The position numbers and the translations under genes were made by a program. From Oscillospiraceae bacterium (GTDB taxonomy: Bacteria > Bacillota > Clostridia > Oscillospirales > Oscillospiraceae), in contig JAFRIV010000024.1 of the NCBI GenBank assembly GCA_017432615.1, positions 1 to 64,000 on the forward strand: a DNA stretch of 64,000 bases, written 5' to 3'. Positions 16,703 through 25,435 of the stretch are shown here, piece after piece (the stretch's first letter is position 1; the number at the start of each line of letters is the position of its first letter). The notes beneath the pieces were generated by a model, which did not search any database, was not told where the DNA came from, and was given only the letters and a program-made list of their open reading frames with translations.

Positions 16703-16739
16703 CACAAAACTTTCGGAAGCTGGGGCCCCAGCTTTTCTT

Positions 16740-16912
16740 TTGTACACGATAGCGCTCCACTTGCGTGACAGTCCGGCGGATGTTTTCCGACGGCCCAGTA
16801 AGAAACCGTTCAGCCACTGCTTCTTACTTCGGCGATATTCCCTTTCGGTTTCTGCGGAAAGCTGATTCCTTTTACAGAAACGTACTGATGAACCTCGCGC
16901 CTCTATCTTGGC
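16740..16912 (-). promoter_or_regulatory. Lysine riboswitch (L box) aptamer
   Basis: Read on the minus strand, the conserved L-box blocks appear in order: AGATAGAGGCGCG, then CATCAGTACG, GAAAGGGAATATCGCCGAAG, an ACTGGGCCG loop, GCCGGACTGTCACG, and GTGGAGCGCTATCG closing the aptamer. Lysine-bound RNA is known to favour a terminator downstream, and one is present. It controls the ABC transporter and the M20 peptidase. Confidence 0.92.
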
Positions 16913-16916
16913 CGTA

Positions 16917-16945
16917 AGCATAAGCATTGCGCTTCCGTTTGTCAA
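16917..16945 (-). promoter_or_regulatory. Promoter of the lysine-riboswitch operon
   Basis: TTGACA (16940-16945) and TATGCT (16917-16922) lie 17 bp apart on the minus strand, just ahead of the aptamer. Confidence 0.8.
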
Positions 16946-16990
16946 GGGAAAAAATATTTTTCTATAAAAATGCAGAAATTCGTATAAAAG

Positions 16991-17049
16991 AAAGCCGGCA
17001 TTTTGTGCAACATCCCTCAATTCATGAGGAACATCATCCCGCCGGCTCT
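16991..17049. terminator. Branched hairpin upstream of the lysine operon
   Basis: An outer stem AAAGCCGGC/GCCGGCTCT (16991-16999/17041-17049) encloses an inner hairpin CCTCA/TGAGG (17015-17019/17025-17029). T-rich exits occur on both sides. It may end transcription coming from the peptide-like gene to its right. Confidence 0.45.
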
Positions 17050-17110
17050 CTTTGAAACACCGTTATTATTAACGGAGTATACGGCATTCGAAAAACTCTC
17101 TTACCCGACA

Positions 17111-17143
17111 GCAGGGAGGGTGCCTTTGCGGCGCCCTCCCTGC
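17111..17143 (-). terminator. GC-rich terminator after the peptide-like gene
   Basis: GCAGGGAGGGTGC (17111-17123) pairs with GGCGCCCTCCCTGC (17130-17143). A near copy of the GGGAGGGTGC stem occurs at 40770-40797. Confidence 0.6.
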
Positions 17144-17152
17144 CCGTGTTAA

Positions 17153-17439
17153 TTATCGGATGAATCTGTAACCTGTGCAGTCAACGCCTTCGTGGAGCAT
17201 CTGTTCCAGCGTCTGGTTGTACTCTCTGACAGCCTTCGCTTTGGCAGCGGGGTCGGTTTCTTCCATAGCAATATGATAGTACATATTCAGCATGACCATC
17301 AGAGGATTCGGTACAGGTTCGTTATTTCCACCCGCAACATCTTCCAGCTGGTTTTCTTTGAGCTGCTGGGAAACCTTTTTTCGTTGCTGCTCTGCTCATT
17401 TTTGAAATGATTCTGCATTTTGTTTTCTATAATCGGCAT
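17153..17439 (-). pseudogene. Double-glycine-leader peptide gene with a one-base frameshift
   Basis: ATG 17439 follows AGGGGGA and reads MPIIENKMQNHFKNEQSSNE. The frame is lost at a run of six As (17376-17381 on the minus strand). One extra A would restore KKVSQQLKENQLEDVAGG, then NNEPVPNPLMVMLNMYYHIA and a ~57-residue remainder ending GVDCTGYRFIR at 17153, ~95 residues in all. LEDVAGG is a typical double-glycine cleavage motif of exported RiPP or pheromone precursors. The shift may be a mutation, a sequencing error or an RNA-polymerase slippage site. No processing enzyme or peptide transporter is close by. Confidence 0.55.
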
Positions 17440-17540
17440 TCTTAATTGTCCCCCTACGATTATTTCTCTGTTCGATTCATTATACAGCAGCATTTGTCAA
17501 AAACAAGCACACAAAAAAGGAATTCCTCTCTCCCGCTGTT

Positions 17541-19166
17541 TTAACTGCTGAGAACGATGATGATCATCGGTGAAAGGCCGGCTTTCCGGATCTCCTCCAG
17601 GTCAGCTTCCATAACCGTCTGTCCCGCTGCAACGCTCTCCCCCTCCCGGATCAGCGGAGAAAGGCCTCTGCCGTTGAGCGTGAAGGTATCAATGCCGACC
17701 AGGAGAAGGATCTCCATGCCGTCCGCTGTCCGGAAGGTCAGAGCGTGATTGGTATCGGCGATCTCCACGACCGTGCCGCTGCACGGCGCGAGGATATGGC
17801 CGTTTTCCGGCATGATCCCTATGCAGCTGCCTATTACGCCGGAGGAAAACATGATATCGGGGATCTGCTTCATGGGAACGGTCTTCCCGTCCGCGGGAGC
17901 CGTGAGGGGCAGTTCTCCCGTCCCCCTTCCGCCATTCACTGCCAGAGGCTCTCCTGCCCGTACGGTTCTGGGTTTTTCTCTGCTGAGGCGGGCAAAAGAG
18001 GAGGATCGCATGGAAGCAATCTCTTCCTCCGGTAGAGCGGGATCGTAGTTCAGCTCTTCCGCCCTGTAAAAGATGTTGGTGATCAGATATCCCCCGATAT
18101 AGCTGACAATGAGACCTGTCAGATAAAAGAGAACGCTTCGCACGGAGCCGTCCTTTCCGGCCGTCATCACGGAGGCGCCCAGAAGGCCGGACGGGCCCCA
18201 CGTGGTTGCGGCTACCTGCATGACCATCACAAACGCTCCTCCGAAACCAGCACCGAGGCCTGCTGTGAGGAAAGGTCTTCCAAGAGGCAGTGTAACACCG
18301 TAAATGAGCGGTTCCCCCACGCCCAGAAGGCCTGCAGGCAGCGCGCCCGCGATCACCGAGCAGAGATCATCGTTCCCAGCCTTTTTCGCCTTTTTCCAAA
18401 GAGCAAGAGCCGCGCCTACCTGCCCCGCTCCGGCCATGGCAAGGGCCGGATAGAGCGTGACGAAACCGAGCTCCTGCAGCTGAACGCTGTACAGTGCCAC
18501 CAGCCCGTGGTGCATGCCTGCTGCCACCAGCGGGAGGAAAAGGGCTGCCGCTATGTAACCCGATACAGCCTGAATGAAGGGATTCTGAGACAGGCATGCT
18601 CTGCTGAACAGCCACACAATTCCGCCTGAAGCGTATCCGAAAAGCGGCATAATGAATATGATATAAGGGATCACGCAAAGGAACATCGTCAGAAGGGGCG
18701 TGAAGATCACATCGATTGCTTTTGGCATGACGGACCGGATCGCCTTTTCCACATAGGCAATCAGCAGCGCACCGGCGATAACGGCCAGTACGCCGCCTTT
18801 CCCGCTGCACAGGACCGAATCCAGCGGAACCGCCTGATTGTAGAGGCCCATAATGGCAGCAATTCGGTTGATCCCGTCCAGGGAGGTGATCATGCCCAGC
18901 ATACCGCCCAGGACAGGCGTCCCTCCGAAACGTTCCGACGCGCGGTAGCCTGCCCATGCCGTCAGGAAGGTCATCATGGAGGTATTGATCAGAGAGAGGA
19001 TCTGGTAAATAAAAGCCCAGATGCTGTTGTCCGCATAGTTCGGCACTGTCTGGGAGATGAGCGATGCAAAGCCCGCGCACAGCCCGGCGCTGATGATGCC
19101 GGGGAGCAGCGGAATAAAGATCTCGCCTATGATTTTCAGTGCATTTCTGATCCTGTATCTTTTCAT
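17541..19166 (-). CDS. PTS permease EIIC-EIIA, glucose/sucrose superfamily, with degenerate EIIA
   Basis: 541 residues. The EIIC domain (~1-370) has about ten helices and the family motifs GMHHGLVALY and GVGEPLIYGVTLPLGRPF. The C-terminal EIIA domain (~405-541) keeps the second His (TNHALTF, H474), but the phosphorylated His expected before VGIDT is Leu489 (ILLLVGIDTF). No EIIB domain is present. As it stands the protein cannot take part in the phosphoryl relay unless other proteins supply EIIA and EIIB. It may use partner domains encoded elsewhere or act as an unphosphorylated transporter or sensor. The sugar is unknown. Confidence 0.85.
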   Translation of the reverse strand: MKRYRIRNALKIIGEIFIPLLPGIISAGLCAGFASLISQTVPNYADNSIWAFIYQILSLINTSMMTFLTAWAGYRASERFGGTPVLGGMLGMITSLDGINRIAAIMGLYNQAVPLDSVLCSGKGGVLAVIAGALLIAYVEKAIRSVMPKAIDVIFTPLLTMFLCVIPYIIFIMPLFGYASGGIVWLFSRACLSQNPFIQAVSGYIAAALFLPLVAAGMHHGLVALYSVQLQELGFVTLYPALAMAGAGQVGAALALWKKAKKAGNDDLCSVIAGALPAGLLGVGEPLIYGVTLPLGRPFLTAGLGAGFGGAFVMVMQVAATTWGPSGLLGASVMTAGKDGSVRSVLFYLTGLIVSYIGGYLITNIFYRAEELNYDPALPEEEIASMRSSSFARLSREKPRTVRAGEPLAVNGGRGTGELPLTAPADGKTVPMKQIPDIMFSSGVIGSCIGIMPENGHILAPCSGTVVEIADTNHALTFRTADGMEILLLVGIDTFTLNGRGLSPLIREGESVAAGQTVMEADLEEIRKAGLSPMIIIVLSS

Positions 19167-19197
19167 TGATCCTTTCTCCTGCCTGCAGAATGAATAT

Positions 19198-20475
19198 TCA
19201 TCCCTGTGAATGATCCGCTTCTCCCAGATAACGGAAGTACATCATCGTGATATCATCAAATTGTTCCGCATCCGCAGCAAAGCTGTCGATCCTCTCCATC
19301 ATTGCTGTAAGTGTTCCCTCCGGGGTCTCATTCTTCCCCTTGTTGAGCGCCTCGATCATCCGGTCCGTTCCGAAGATCCGGCCTTCGGGATCGGTTGCTT
19401 CCGCCACCCCGTCCGTATATACAAACAGGCTGTCCCCCGGGAACAGTTCAAATTCGTGTTCACCGAAGAGTGTCTCCGCCATCACCCCGATAGGGAGAGA
19501 ATGTTTGTATATTACCAGTTCATACTGCCCGCCGGAGCGCCGTATCACCGGGTGTTCATGTCCGGCGTTGGCTGCGATCCCCTTCCCTGTGGAAAGTTGG
19601 ATGCATGCCAGCCAGACGGTGACAAAGAAGTCCGTATCGTTTGTCTCACACAGCTGGCTGTTTACGTTGGCCAGCGCCTGGGCCGGGCTCTCGCCGCTGA
19701 GCATATGCGTCTTGATGAGGACTTTGGATGTCATCATGAGCAAGGCGGCCGGAACGCCCTTTCCGGAGACGTCTGCCATGACCAGGCAGACATGGTCGTC
19801 ATCGGTCATAAAGAAATCATAAAAATCCCCGCCCACCTCCTTGGCCGGCCGCATACTGGCATAGAGGTTGACCTCTTTTCTTCCGCAGAAGGTGTCAAAA
19901 TTCCGGGGAACCTGGCTGGCCTGGATCTTCCGCGCCATATCGAGTTCCGCCCCGATACGTTCTTTTTCCGCAGTGACCTTTTTGATCTGATCTATGTACA
20001 GCACGGTGCGGGCAGACTGTTTGGCAAAAGACTCCGCCAGCACCTCAATTTCATCTCCGGTCCTGTAGACCTTCTCCATCTTGAACTGCCTGTTCCGAAC
20101 GCCCAGGGAAGCCACCCGCCGCGTGATCGTATTCAGCGGATCGATGATCCGCCGCGTGATGGAAAACGCGGATGCCATCCCCGCTGCCACAATAAACACC
20201 ACCAGAAGAATGAGAATATTTCTGGCATGGAACATTTCATTGTGGAAAGAGGTGACAGCCCTGCTCCGGATAGCTTCATACTGGTCCTCAAGTCCGTTGT
20301 CTATGTACACCTGCTTCTGCTCATCATAGGTATCGCTGACCAGCTGTTCCACTCTCTTTGACTGATAGAGAAAAACCGCCGTGTAGGCCGCTATGATCAG
20401 GACGATCGTGACCAGAAGCATCGTGAATATTTTCTGCCGGATGCCTCCCCTCAGGATGTTTCTATGTTTTTCCAT
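19198..20475 (-). CDS. Membrane PP2C/SpoIIE-type serine phosphatase with HAMP domain
   Basis: 425 residues from ATG 20475, which has AAGGAGA upstream; an in-frame start at 20508 is less likely. There are two membrane helices (~15-37 and ~85-108), a HAMP linker (SITRRIIDPLNTITRRVASL), and then a RsbU/SpoIIE phosphatase domain from ~185 with metal-binding motifs VGGDFYDFF, MADVSGKGVPAALLM, NAGHEHPV and VYTDGVAEATD. Such enzymes dephosphorylate anti-sigma-factor antagonists to switch on sigma factors. The short extracytoplasmic loop could sense a signal. It lies 31 nt upstream of the PTS gene on the same strand, so they may be co-transcribed. Confidence 0.9.
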   Translation of the reverse strand: MEKHRNILRGGIRQKIFTMLLVTIVLIIAAYTAVFLYQSKRVEQLVSDTYDEQKQVYIDNGLEDQYEAIRSRAVTSFHNEMFHARNILILLVVFIVAAGMASAFSITRRIIDPLNTITRRVASLGVRNRQFKMEKVYRTGDEIEVLAESFAKQSARTVLYIDQIKKVTAEKERIGAELDMARKIQASQVPRNFDTFCGRKEVNLYASMRPAKEVGGDFYDFFMTDDDHVCLVMADVSGKGVPAALLMMTSKVLIKTHMLSGESPAQALANVNSQLCETNDTDFFVTVWLACIQLSTGKGIAANAGHEHPVIRRSGGQYELVIYKHSLPIGVMAETLFGEHEFELFPGDSLFVYTDGVAEATDPEGRIFGTDRMIEALNKGKNETPEGTLTAMMERIDSFAADAEQFDDITMMYFRYLGEADHSQG

Positions 20476-20579
20476 GGATGTCTCCTTGTAAAAGACCGTT
20501 TTTTCCATAATATATCAAGGATATTGTACTGAGAAACCTGAGAAAATTCAAGAAGTCTTTTTCTCATTTTCTCCTCTTT

Positions 20580-21239
20580 TCACGGTTCCGTTCCGCCCTT
20601 TTCCAAGAACGGGCGGGCTATTTTCCTGTTAAACAGATCGATCAGAGGCCCCATAAAAAAGGCTGTGATGATCGTCCCGATCCCCACCTCTCCGGTGATC
20701 TGCACAAATGAAAACCCGGCCGCCCTGCACAGCAAAACGCCGCATACCACGCAGATCAGGTCCGTGATCACACGGCAGACCGAGAAAGGGATGCGTTTTT
20801 GCCTCTCTGCCCAGATCAGCGCCACCGCATCGTAAGTGGAGACGCCGAGGTTAGCCGTGAAGTAGAAGGCGGAGGCCAGGCACATGATCACAATGGCGAC
20901 GGCAAGGATCCCGAAGCGCACCGCCAAAGTCGGCTCGGGGAATACCCGTGCCATACCGGCCTGGGAAAACTCGGCAACGTATCCCAGCAGGAATAAGTTG
21001 ATCAGCGTGGCAAGGCCTATTTTCTTTCTGTCGAATCCAAGGGCAAACAGCAGCAGGATCAGGTTTACAATGACATAGAGTGTTCCGAAGTGGATCGGGA
21101 TCACGGCATCCAGCCCGCTCATAAGCGTCTGAAAGGGATCGACCCCGAGGGCTGCATGTTTGAACATCCCGACGCTGACCCCGCAGATCAAGACCCCGAG
21201 CACGCTCATCAGGATGCGTTTTCTGAAATTTTGATTCAT
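20580..21239 (-). CDS. YczE/YitT-type membrane protein
   Basis: 219 residues with five to six membrane helices. The pattern CGVSVGMFKHAALGVDPFQTL near the N-terminus and ANLGVSTYDAVALI in the middle is typical of the YczE/YyaS/YitT family, whose function is not established. The ATG has TGA-free GGAGCTGACGG upstream. It is separated from the phosphatase by ~100 nt. Confidence 0.75.
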   Translation of the reverse strand: MNQNFRKRILMSVLGVLICGVSVGMFKHAALGVDPFQTLMSGLDAVIPIHFGTLYVIVNLILLLFALGFDRKKIGLATLINLFLLGYVAEFSQAGMARVFPEPTLAVRFGILAVAIVIMCLASAFYFTANLGVSTYDAVALIWAERQKRIPFSVCRVITDLICVVCGVLLCRAAGFSFVQITGEVGIGTIITAFFMGPLIDLFNRKIARPFLEKGGTEP

Positions 21240-21708
21240 TTTCCGTCAGCTCCTCTTTCTTATTTCTCCACAGGTCAGGAAGCATATCATGATTGCAGCG
21301 GCAATCCTTCCTGTGCAGTATTTAATTGCCAAAATAATAATCATTCCAGGCCGAATGTCAAGCAAAGTTTTCAGTAGTCCTGAAATTATTGTCGAATCAG
21401 AAGCATACTTTTCAACAGAAAACAGCCGAAATGGATATGCTTTGTGTCGCTCAGACATTCCGGACAGCGGGACAAACGGGACAGTTTGCCGTCTGAAAAG
21501 GTATGAATTGTCTCTGCTGTCTCTGCTGTGCGGTAATATTGGGATGTGTTCACTTCCCATTTTTTCATATTTTCCTTTTTGCTCCGTTTCCAAAGCAAGA
21601 TACGCCTACGGCAACCATACTCTGATTTCTGTTTTTTTATGTTCCGCATATGACCGAACTTGTATAGAGCAAGATACGGCCAGCGAATACGAAAACTCCA
21701 AAGCCTAA
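21240..21708. other. Intergenic stretch, nothing recognised
   Basis: About 470 bp of AT-richer DNA between two divergent genes. Short open frames on both strands lack ribosome binding sites and family resemblance. I see no repeat, RNA motif or clear promoter. Confidence 0.5.
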
Positions 21709-21987
21709 ATGGAAAAGCTGCTTCGAGAGTATATGGAAATCCTAAATGGCGACGCGCTCGCGTCCGACAAGTTCTGGGTGCTGGAAGAAAGGATTCGGCA
21801 AGACAAGCGGAATCCCGGCGTGTTGATTACAGAAATGAGCCGATCCAAAATGCAAACAAACCTTCTCTGCCTGTTGAATTGCGAAGTCCTCACGCCGAAG
21901 GATCTCAGTGGATTTAGCGATGAACTGCGTGAGGATTTGCTGAGAGTCTTAAAACGCAGGGAAAAAGAGATCGACATAAATGAATAA
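21709..21987 (+). CDS. Small charged helical protein of unknown function
   Basis: 92 residues, MEKLLREYMEILNGDALASD, then KFWVLEERIRQDKR, NPGVLITEMSRSKMQTNLL and a charged end. It is predicted to be soluble and mainly helical. The composition looks like a real protein, and the pattern of a conserved SDKFWxxEERI core is reminiscent of small Clostridial hypothetical proteins, but I cannot name the family. A stop codon sits directly before the ATG and no clear ribosome binding site is present, which lowers confidence in expression. It is convergent with the toxin-antitoxin pair. Confidence 0.5.
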   Translation: MEKLLREYMEILNGDALASDKFWVLEERIRQDKRNPGVLITEMSRSKMQTNLLCLLNCEVLTPKDLSGFSDELREDLLRVLKRREKEIDINE

Positions 21988-22051
21988 GTGGAAAAAAGCA
22001 CCGCATGGGTATGAAAAAGAACAGGCCGATGATTGGTCTGCTCTTTTGATC

Positions 22052-22381
22052 TCACTGTTCTTCTTTAACGATGTTTTCGATATCTCTGCCGCCGTATAAA
22101 ACACGGACGATGCTGATGAGGCGCTTTGCCGGAACCACCAGGTAAAACACAATGTAATTGTCTACTGGCAGCTTACGCATCCCCATAGAAGCCCATGGCT
22201 CCCAGTCCACAGGCGCATACCGCTCCGGCATTTCGCTCAAAGCTCGGATTTCACAGCGGATGCGACCGGCTTGCCTGCTCGCCGTTTCGCGCTCCTTCAA
22301 ATGAAAGGCAATGTAGGAATAGATAGCCCTCAAATCATCAAGTGCTTCCGGCGAATACTCAACGTGAAAGCTTTTGCTCAT
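22052..22381 (-). CDS. RelE/ParE-family toxin
   Basis: 109 residues. The fold is recognisable from EYSPEALDDLRAIYSYIAFHL, then EIRALSEMPERYAPVDWEPWASMGMRKLPVDNYIVFY and a final IVRVLYGGRDI. RelE members cleave mRNA at the ribosome and ParE members poison gyrase; the sequence does not decide between them. The start overlaps the antitoxin stop by 4 nt (ATGA), the usual toxin-antitoxin coupling with the antitoxin first. Confidence 0.9.
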   Translation of the reverse strand: MSKSFHVEYSPEALDDLRAIYSYIAFHLKERETASRQAGRIRCEIRALSEMPERYAPVDWEPWASMGMRKLPVDNYIVFYLVVPAKRLISIVRVLYGGRDIENIVKEEQ

Positions 22382-22683
22382 ATACCGAATTCCCGCGCAA
22401 GCGCAGCGTCCACCTCATCGGCGGAAATGCCATTCCCGGCGCGGAGCGACTCCATGCCTTTGTTCAGTTCATGATCCAGCTCTGCACGGCTCATACCACC
22501 GATTGCGGTAGGAGCCGTAATCGGAAGTCGAAGCTCAAAGGGCATTCCTCTTTGCAGCACGATTTGGCTGTACAGCATCTGAATGGCGCTGGTGGGGGAT
22601 ATGCCGAGTTTGGACAGGATTCCCTCGGCGTTTTCTTTCAGCCCCGTATCAATTCGGGCATAGACAGCAGAAGTGTTTGCCAT
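22378..22683 (-). CDS. RelB/DinJ-family antitoxin
   Basis: 101 residues from ATG 22683 (AAGGAG 10 nt upstream); GTG 22692 is in frame but too close to the ribosome binding site. The N-terminal ribbon-helix-helix reads NTSAVYARIDTGLKENAEGI, then LSKLGISPTSAIQMLYSQI, as in RelB/DinJ. The C-terminal part (MSRAELDHELNKGMESLRAG) would wrap the toxin. It binds the operon promoter and neutralises the downstream toxin. Confidence 0.9.
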   Translation of the reverse strand: MANTSAVYARIDTGLKENAEGILSKLGISPTSAIQMLYSQIVLQRGMPFELRLPITAPTAIGGMSRAELDHELNKGMESLRAGNGISADEVDAALAREFGI

Positions 22684-22983
22684 CTGAATCACGCTCCTTT
22701 GCCTATATTATATGCCAAATTGAAAATAATTGCAAGCATTTGCAAGCGATTTCTTGTTGACACCTTGCATTTTCCATTACTCGATGTGCGCTCCTAAAGC
22801 TGGTGTTGATTTATAGCCTTTCGCACATCTTGTTTCCTGCATTATACCAGGTTTTCTTGAAGATAACATTCATATGTGATATTGGCCGCAATATCAACCG
22901 TAAAGTTTTTTTCCGATTCTAAGCAGAAAACTCAACTTTTATTTCTGCTGTCCCGCTGCTATGCGGTTATTTTTTGATCCTCA

Positions 22984-23034
22984 CAGCACAAAACGCACAA
23001 TATTCCTCGACGGAATACTGTGCGTTCTGTGCTG
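22984..23034. terminator. Long perfect-type hairpin after the beta-helix gene
   Basis: Arms 22984-23006 and 23012-23034 pair over 23 bp with two mismatches and a 5-nt loop. It lies 28 nt beyond the 3' end of the beta-helix gene. Upstream, GATATT-ggccgc-AATATC (22878-22895) is a smaller dyad. Otherwise 22684-23061 is empty. Confidence 0.6.
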
Positions 23035-23061
23035 TAATTTCAGAAGAACCTTTTTACTCTT

Positions 23062-25050
23062 TTACCAGACGGTCTTTTCCGTGAAGCCTTCGGCAAACGG
23101 GCCGGGAAGCGTCTTCAGGCCGCGGTGTGCGCCAAAGTAATCCCTGTCAAACACGATGTCGGAGCCGTCCGGATTTTCAAAGCGCTGCTCCGGCTCGAAG
23201 GCGTACCCGAGAGCATCGCTGGTGAGAATGCTGTTCTGATCGGTCTCCAGGGTTTCATACAGATTCGTTTTCAGGGTGATCCTCCCATTTTCTTCCGTCA
23301 GCGTCACATAGGCGTCTTCCTGCTCGTGGACCAGGCTGTGCTTATCGTGCCTGCTGACCGTTGCCCCGTTGAAGTAGGCATTTCCGTCTACCCATGCCGG
23401 GAGATGGCCGAAATGGTATTGCGCCAGAGCATGCATGTCCGGCTCCTGCCCCATCATGAAATGGGAGATCCATTCCTCGTATGTCGGAAAGATATCGAAC
23501 GGAGCCGTCCCGACTACTTCATAATTGTTGTCAGACGGCTTTCTCGACGGATCTGTGACGGGATGCTTCTGCAGGAAAATGTTGTTGCAGATCCGGTCGT
23601 CTCCGTGCAGGATCGTCATAAAACCTGCCACTTCCGTCCGATGGTGGAAATGATAGGGCGTATAACGCGGCTCTCTCTGCCCGTTGACAATACTGTCAAC
23701 CCCGGAATTGATCAGCCCGAATGCACCCGCCATCAGGTTATGCACGCAGGCAAGCCCCTCGCTCGGCATAACGACGGACATTTTGGACAGGAGGATATTG
23801 TTGTCGATCAGCGTCGGGCCGTGGCCAACCTCAATAAAGATATCGTTGGAGAACATCGCTCCCTTGGCCGGCAGGACGCCCTCCGGACGCTGATTGTCAT
23901 GCAGCAGATTCTGCGTGATCCGCGCTCCCTGGGCTTCCCAGTCAAGCCAGATGCCCATAATGCAGTTGTGGATATGATTGCGGCGGATCGTAACATCGAT
24001 GGCCGCATGCAGCTTGATGCCGGCCGTCTCCGCACCGCCGAGCTGCTGGGAGTTGCATACATGGTGGATGTGGCAGTCTTCAATCGTGGAAAACACCGCC
24101 CCCATCCTGCCGACGATCCCTGTCTGTTCGCAGTGATGGATATGGCAGCGCCGCACAATATGGCTCCCGATATTGTCCTTCAGCCAGCCGTGCTCCTGAC
24201 CGCGGCAGACGGCATCGCGCTCCATCTGTGTGGGGCTTTTGACATGCTTTGTATAAAAATACAGATCGTTCTCCGGATCCCTGTACTTACCCAAAGAAAT
24301 GCCGCAGCATTTGCTGCCCCAGATCTCACAGTCTTCAATGATCCATCCCTTTGACCAGTGCGGACCGATCATGCCGTCCTGATAGGCGGCGGGAGGCGCC
24401 CAAGTGGTTGCCGCCTTGTTGATGTCAAACCCGCTTACCGTGATATACCCTATGCCTTCTTCCTCCGGCATGAAGCAGTTGCGGCGTACAAGGATCTCCA
24501 CTTTTTCCCGGTTGGGATCTTTCCCGTGAAAGTTTGCATAAAAGACTGTCTCCCCGTTTTCCTGAACGGTATACCATTTCCAGGTGGATCCCTCCGCATC
24601 CCAGGCGCAGGGGTCCGCTTTTGCTTCAAGGCATTCCTCCAGGGTAACGGTTTCATACATCATGGCGTCATTGAGAAAAACAGCGCCGGTATGGCGGACC
24701 GTCGGAGCAAAATACCAGTCTCCGCAGACCATGGTGGTATAGGGATTATATGCGCCGAAGACGCTGTTGCTGATGTGCGCTGTCCAGACGCTGCCGGAAA
24801 ACCGTTCCCAGCCGGACAGGAGCTCCGCTCCGGTGATCACAGCGCCTCCCGGCACTTCCGAGCGGTAAACGATCCGTTTTTCCGCAGTCCCCGCGTGAAG
24901 GGGGTGTACTGCTTCTCTGTAGATCCCCGGGGCTACGAGTACCTCATCTCCCGGCAGGGCAAGCTTTGCGGCATCGCTGATATGGCGAAACGGTCTCTCT
25001 TCCGTCCCGTTTCCGTCCCGCAATGCCTGGATATTGACATAGTATACCAT
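23062..25050 (-). CDS. Right-handed parallel beta-helix (NosD/pectate-lyase-like) protein
   Basis: 662 residues from ATG 25050, which follows GGAAGG; a start at 25143 has no such site. The N-terminal domain (GNGTEERPFRHISDAAKLAL, then PGDEVLVAPGIYRE) is the DUF1565/pectin-lyase-like opening. Repeated coils follow from ~230 to ~470 (IRRNHIHNCIMGIWLD, then ITQNLLHDN, IDNNILLSK). There is no signal peptide. Such proteins bind or cleave polysaccharides; a carbohydrate-active role is likely but no catalytic residue can be assigned. It is monocistronic. Confidence 0.8.
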   Translation of the reverse strand: MVYYVNIQALRDGNGTEERPFRHISDAAKLALPGDEVLVAPGIYREAVHPLHAGTAEKRIVYRSEVPGGAVITGAELLSGWERFSGSVWTAHISNSVFGAYNPYTTMVCGDWYFAPTVRHTGAVFLNDAMMYETVTLEECLEAKADPCAWDAEGSTWKWYTVQENGETVFYANFHGKDPNREKVEILVRRNCFMPEEEGIGYITVSGFDINKAATTWAPPAAYQDGMIGPHWSKGWIIEDCEIWGSKCCGISLGKYRDPENDLYFYTKHVKSPTQMERDAVCRGQEHGWLKDNIGSHIVRRCHIHHCEQTGIVGRMGAVFSTIEDCHIHHVCNSQQLGGAETAGIKLHAAIDVTIRRNHIHNCIMGIWLDWEAQGARITQNLLHDNQRPEGVLPAKGAMFSNDIFIEVGHGPTLIDNNILLSKMSVVMPSEGLACVHNLMAGAFGLINSGVDSIVNGQREPRYTPYHFHHRTEVAGFMTILHGDDRICNNIFLQKHPVTDPSRKPSDNNYEVVGTAPFDIFPTYEEWISHFMMGQEPDMHALAQYHFGHLPAWVDGNAYFNGATVSRHDKHSLVHEQEDAYVTLTEENGRITLKTNLYETLETDQNSILTSDALGYAFEPEQRFENPDGSDIVFDRDYFGAHRGLKTLPGPFAEGFTEKTVW

Positions 25051-25344
25051 TTCTGTCGGCCTTCCTTTCCGATGCCCGGTTTCTTCACCGATCTGTCTGT
25101 CAAAAAAATTTATTACTCCTGCAGAAATTCCGAATTGCCGCAAGGGTGCTCTTCAGGAATATTACACAGGAACCGTCTTTGTTTATGGAAGTATATCATG
25201 AATGCGGCAGAAGCACAAGCAGTACACGGCTGGCACACCGGGGAAATAACCGATTCCATCAACCGGACTGCCGGAAATCACAGGTTTTTCTTTCAGATAG
25301 TCAGCATACCTGCTTTCCCACATTTTTTGCTTTCCCGCATTTTC

Positions 25345-25373
25345 TTGAAACCTTTGAAAATCCGTGCTATACT
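25345..25373 (+). promoter_or_regulatory. Promoter of the secreted InlB-repeat protein gene
   Basis: TTGAAA (25345-25350) and TATACT (25368-25373) are 17 bp apart, 62 bp before the start codon. I see nothing else in 25051-25435. Confidence 0.7.
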
Positions 25374-25435
25374 TTATTAAGCTTCTGTAAAATATATGAT
25401 TTCGGAAAAAATTCAATTGGGAGTGGTTAAGTATA

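Noticed and set aside
16717-16734. 18-bp palindrome considered as an operator
   Set aside because: It lies between the lysine aptamer and its terminator, so it is better explained as part of the riboswitch expression platform.
19210-20361. A 383-codon rightward open frame opposite the phosphatase
   Set aside because: Antisense shadow; the phosphatase has all its metal-binding motifs.
23125-24354. A 409-codon rightward open frame opposite the beta-helix gene
   Set aside because: Antisense shadow of a gene with clear repeats and a good start site.
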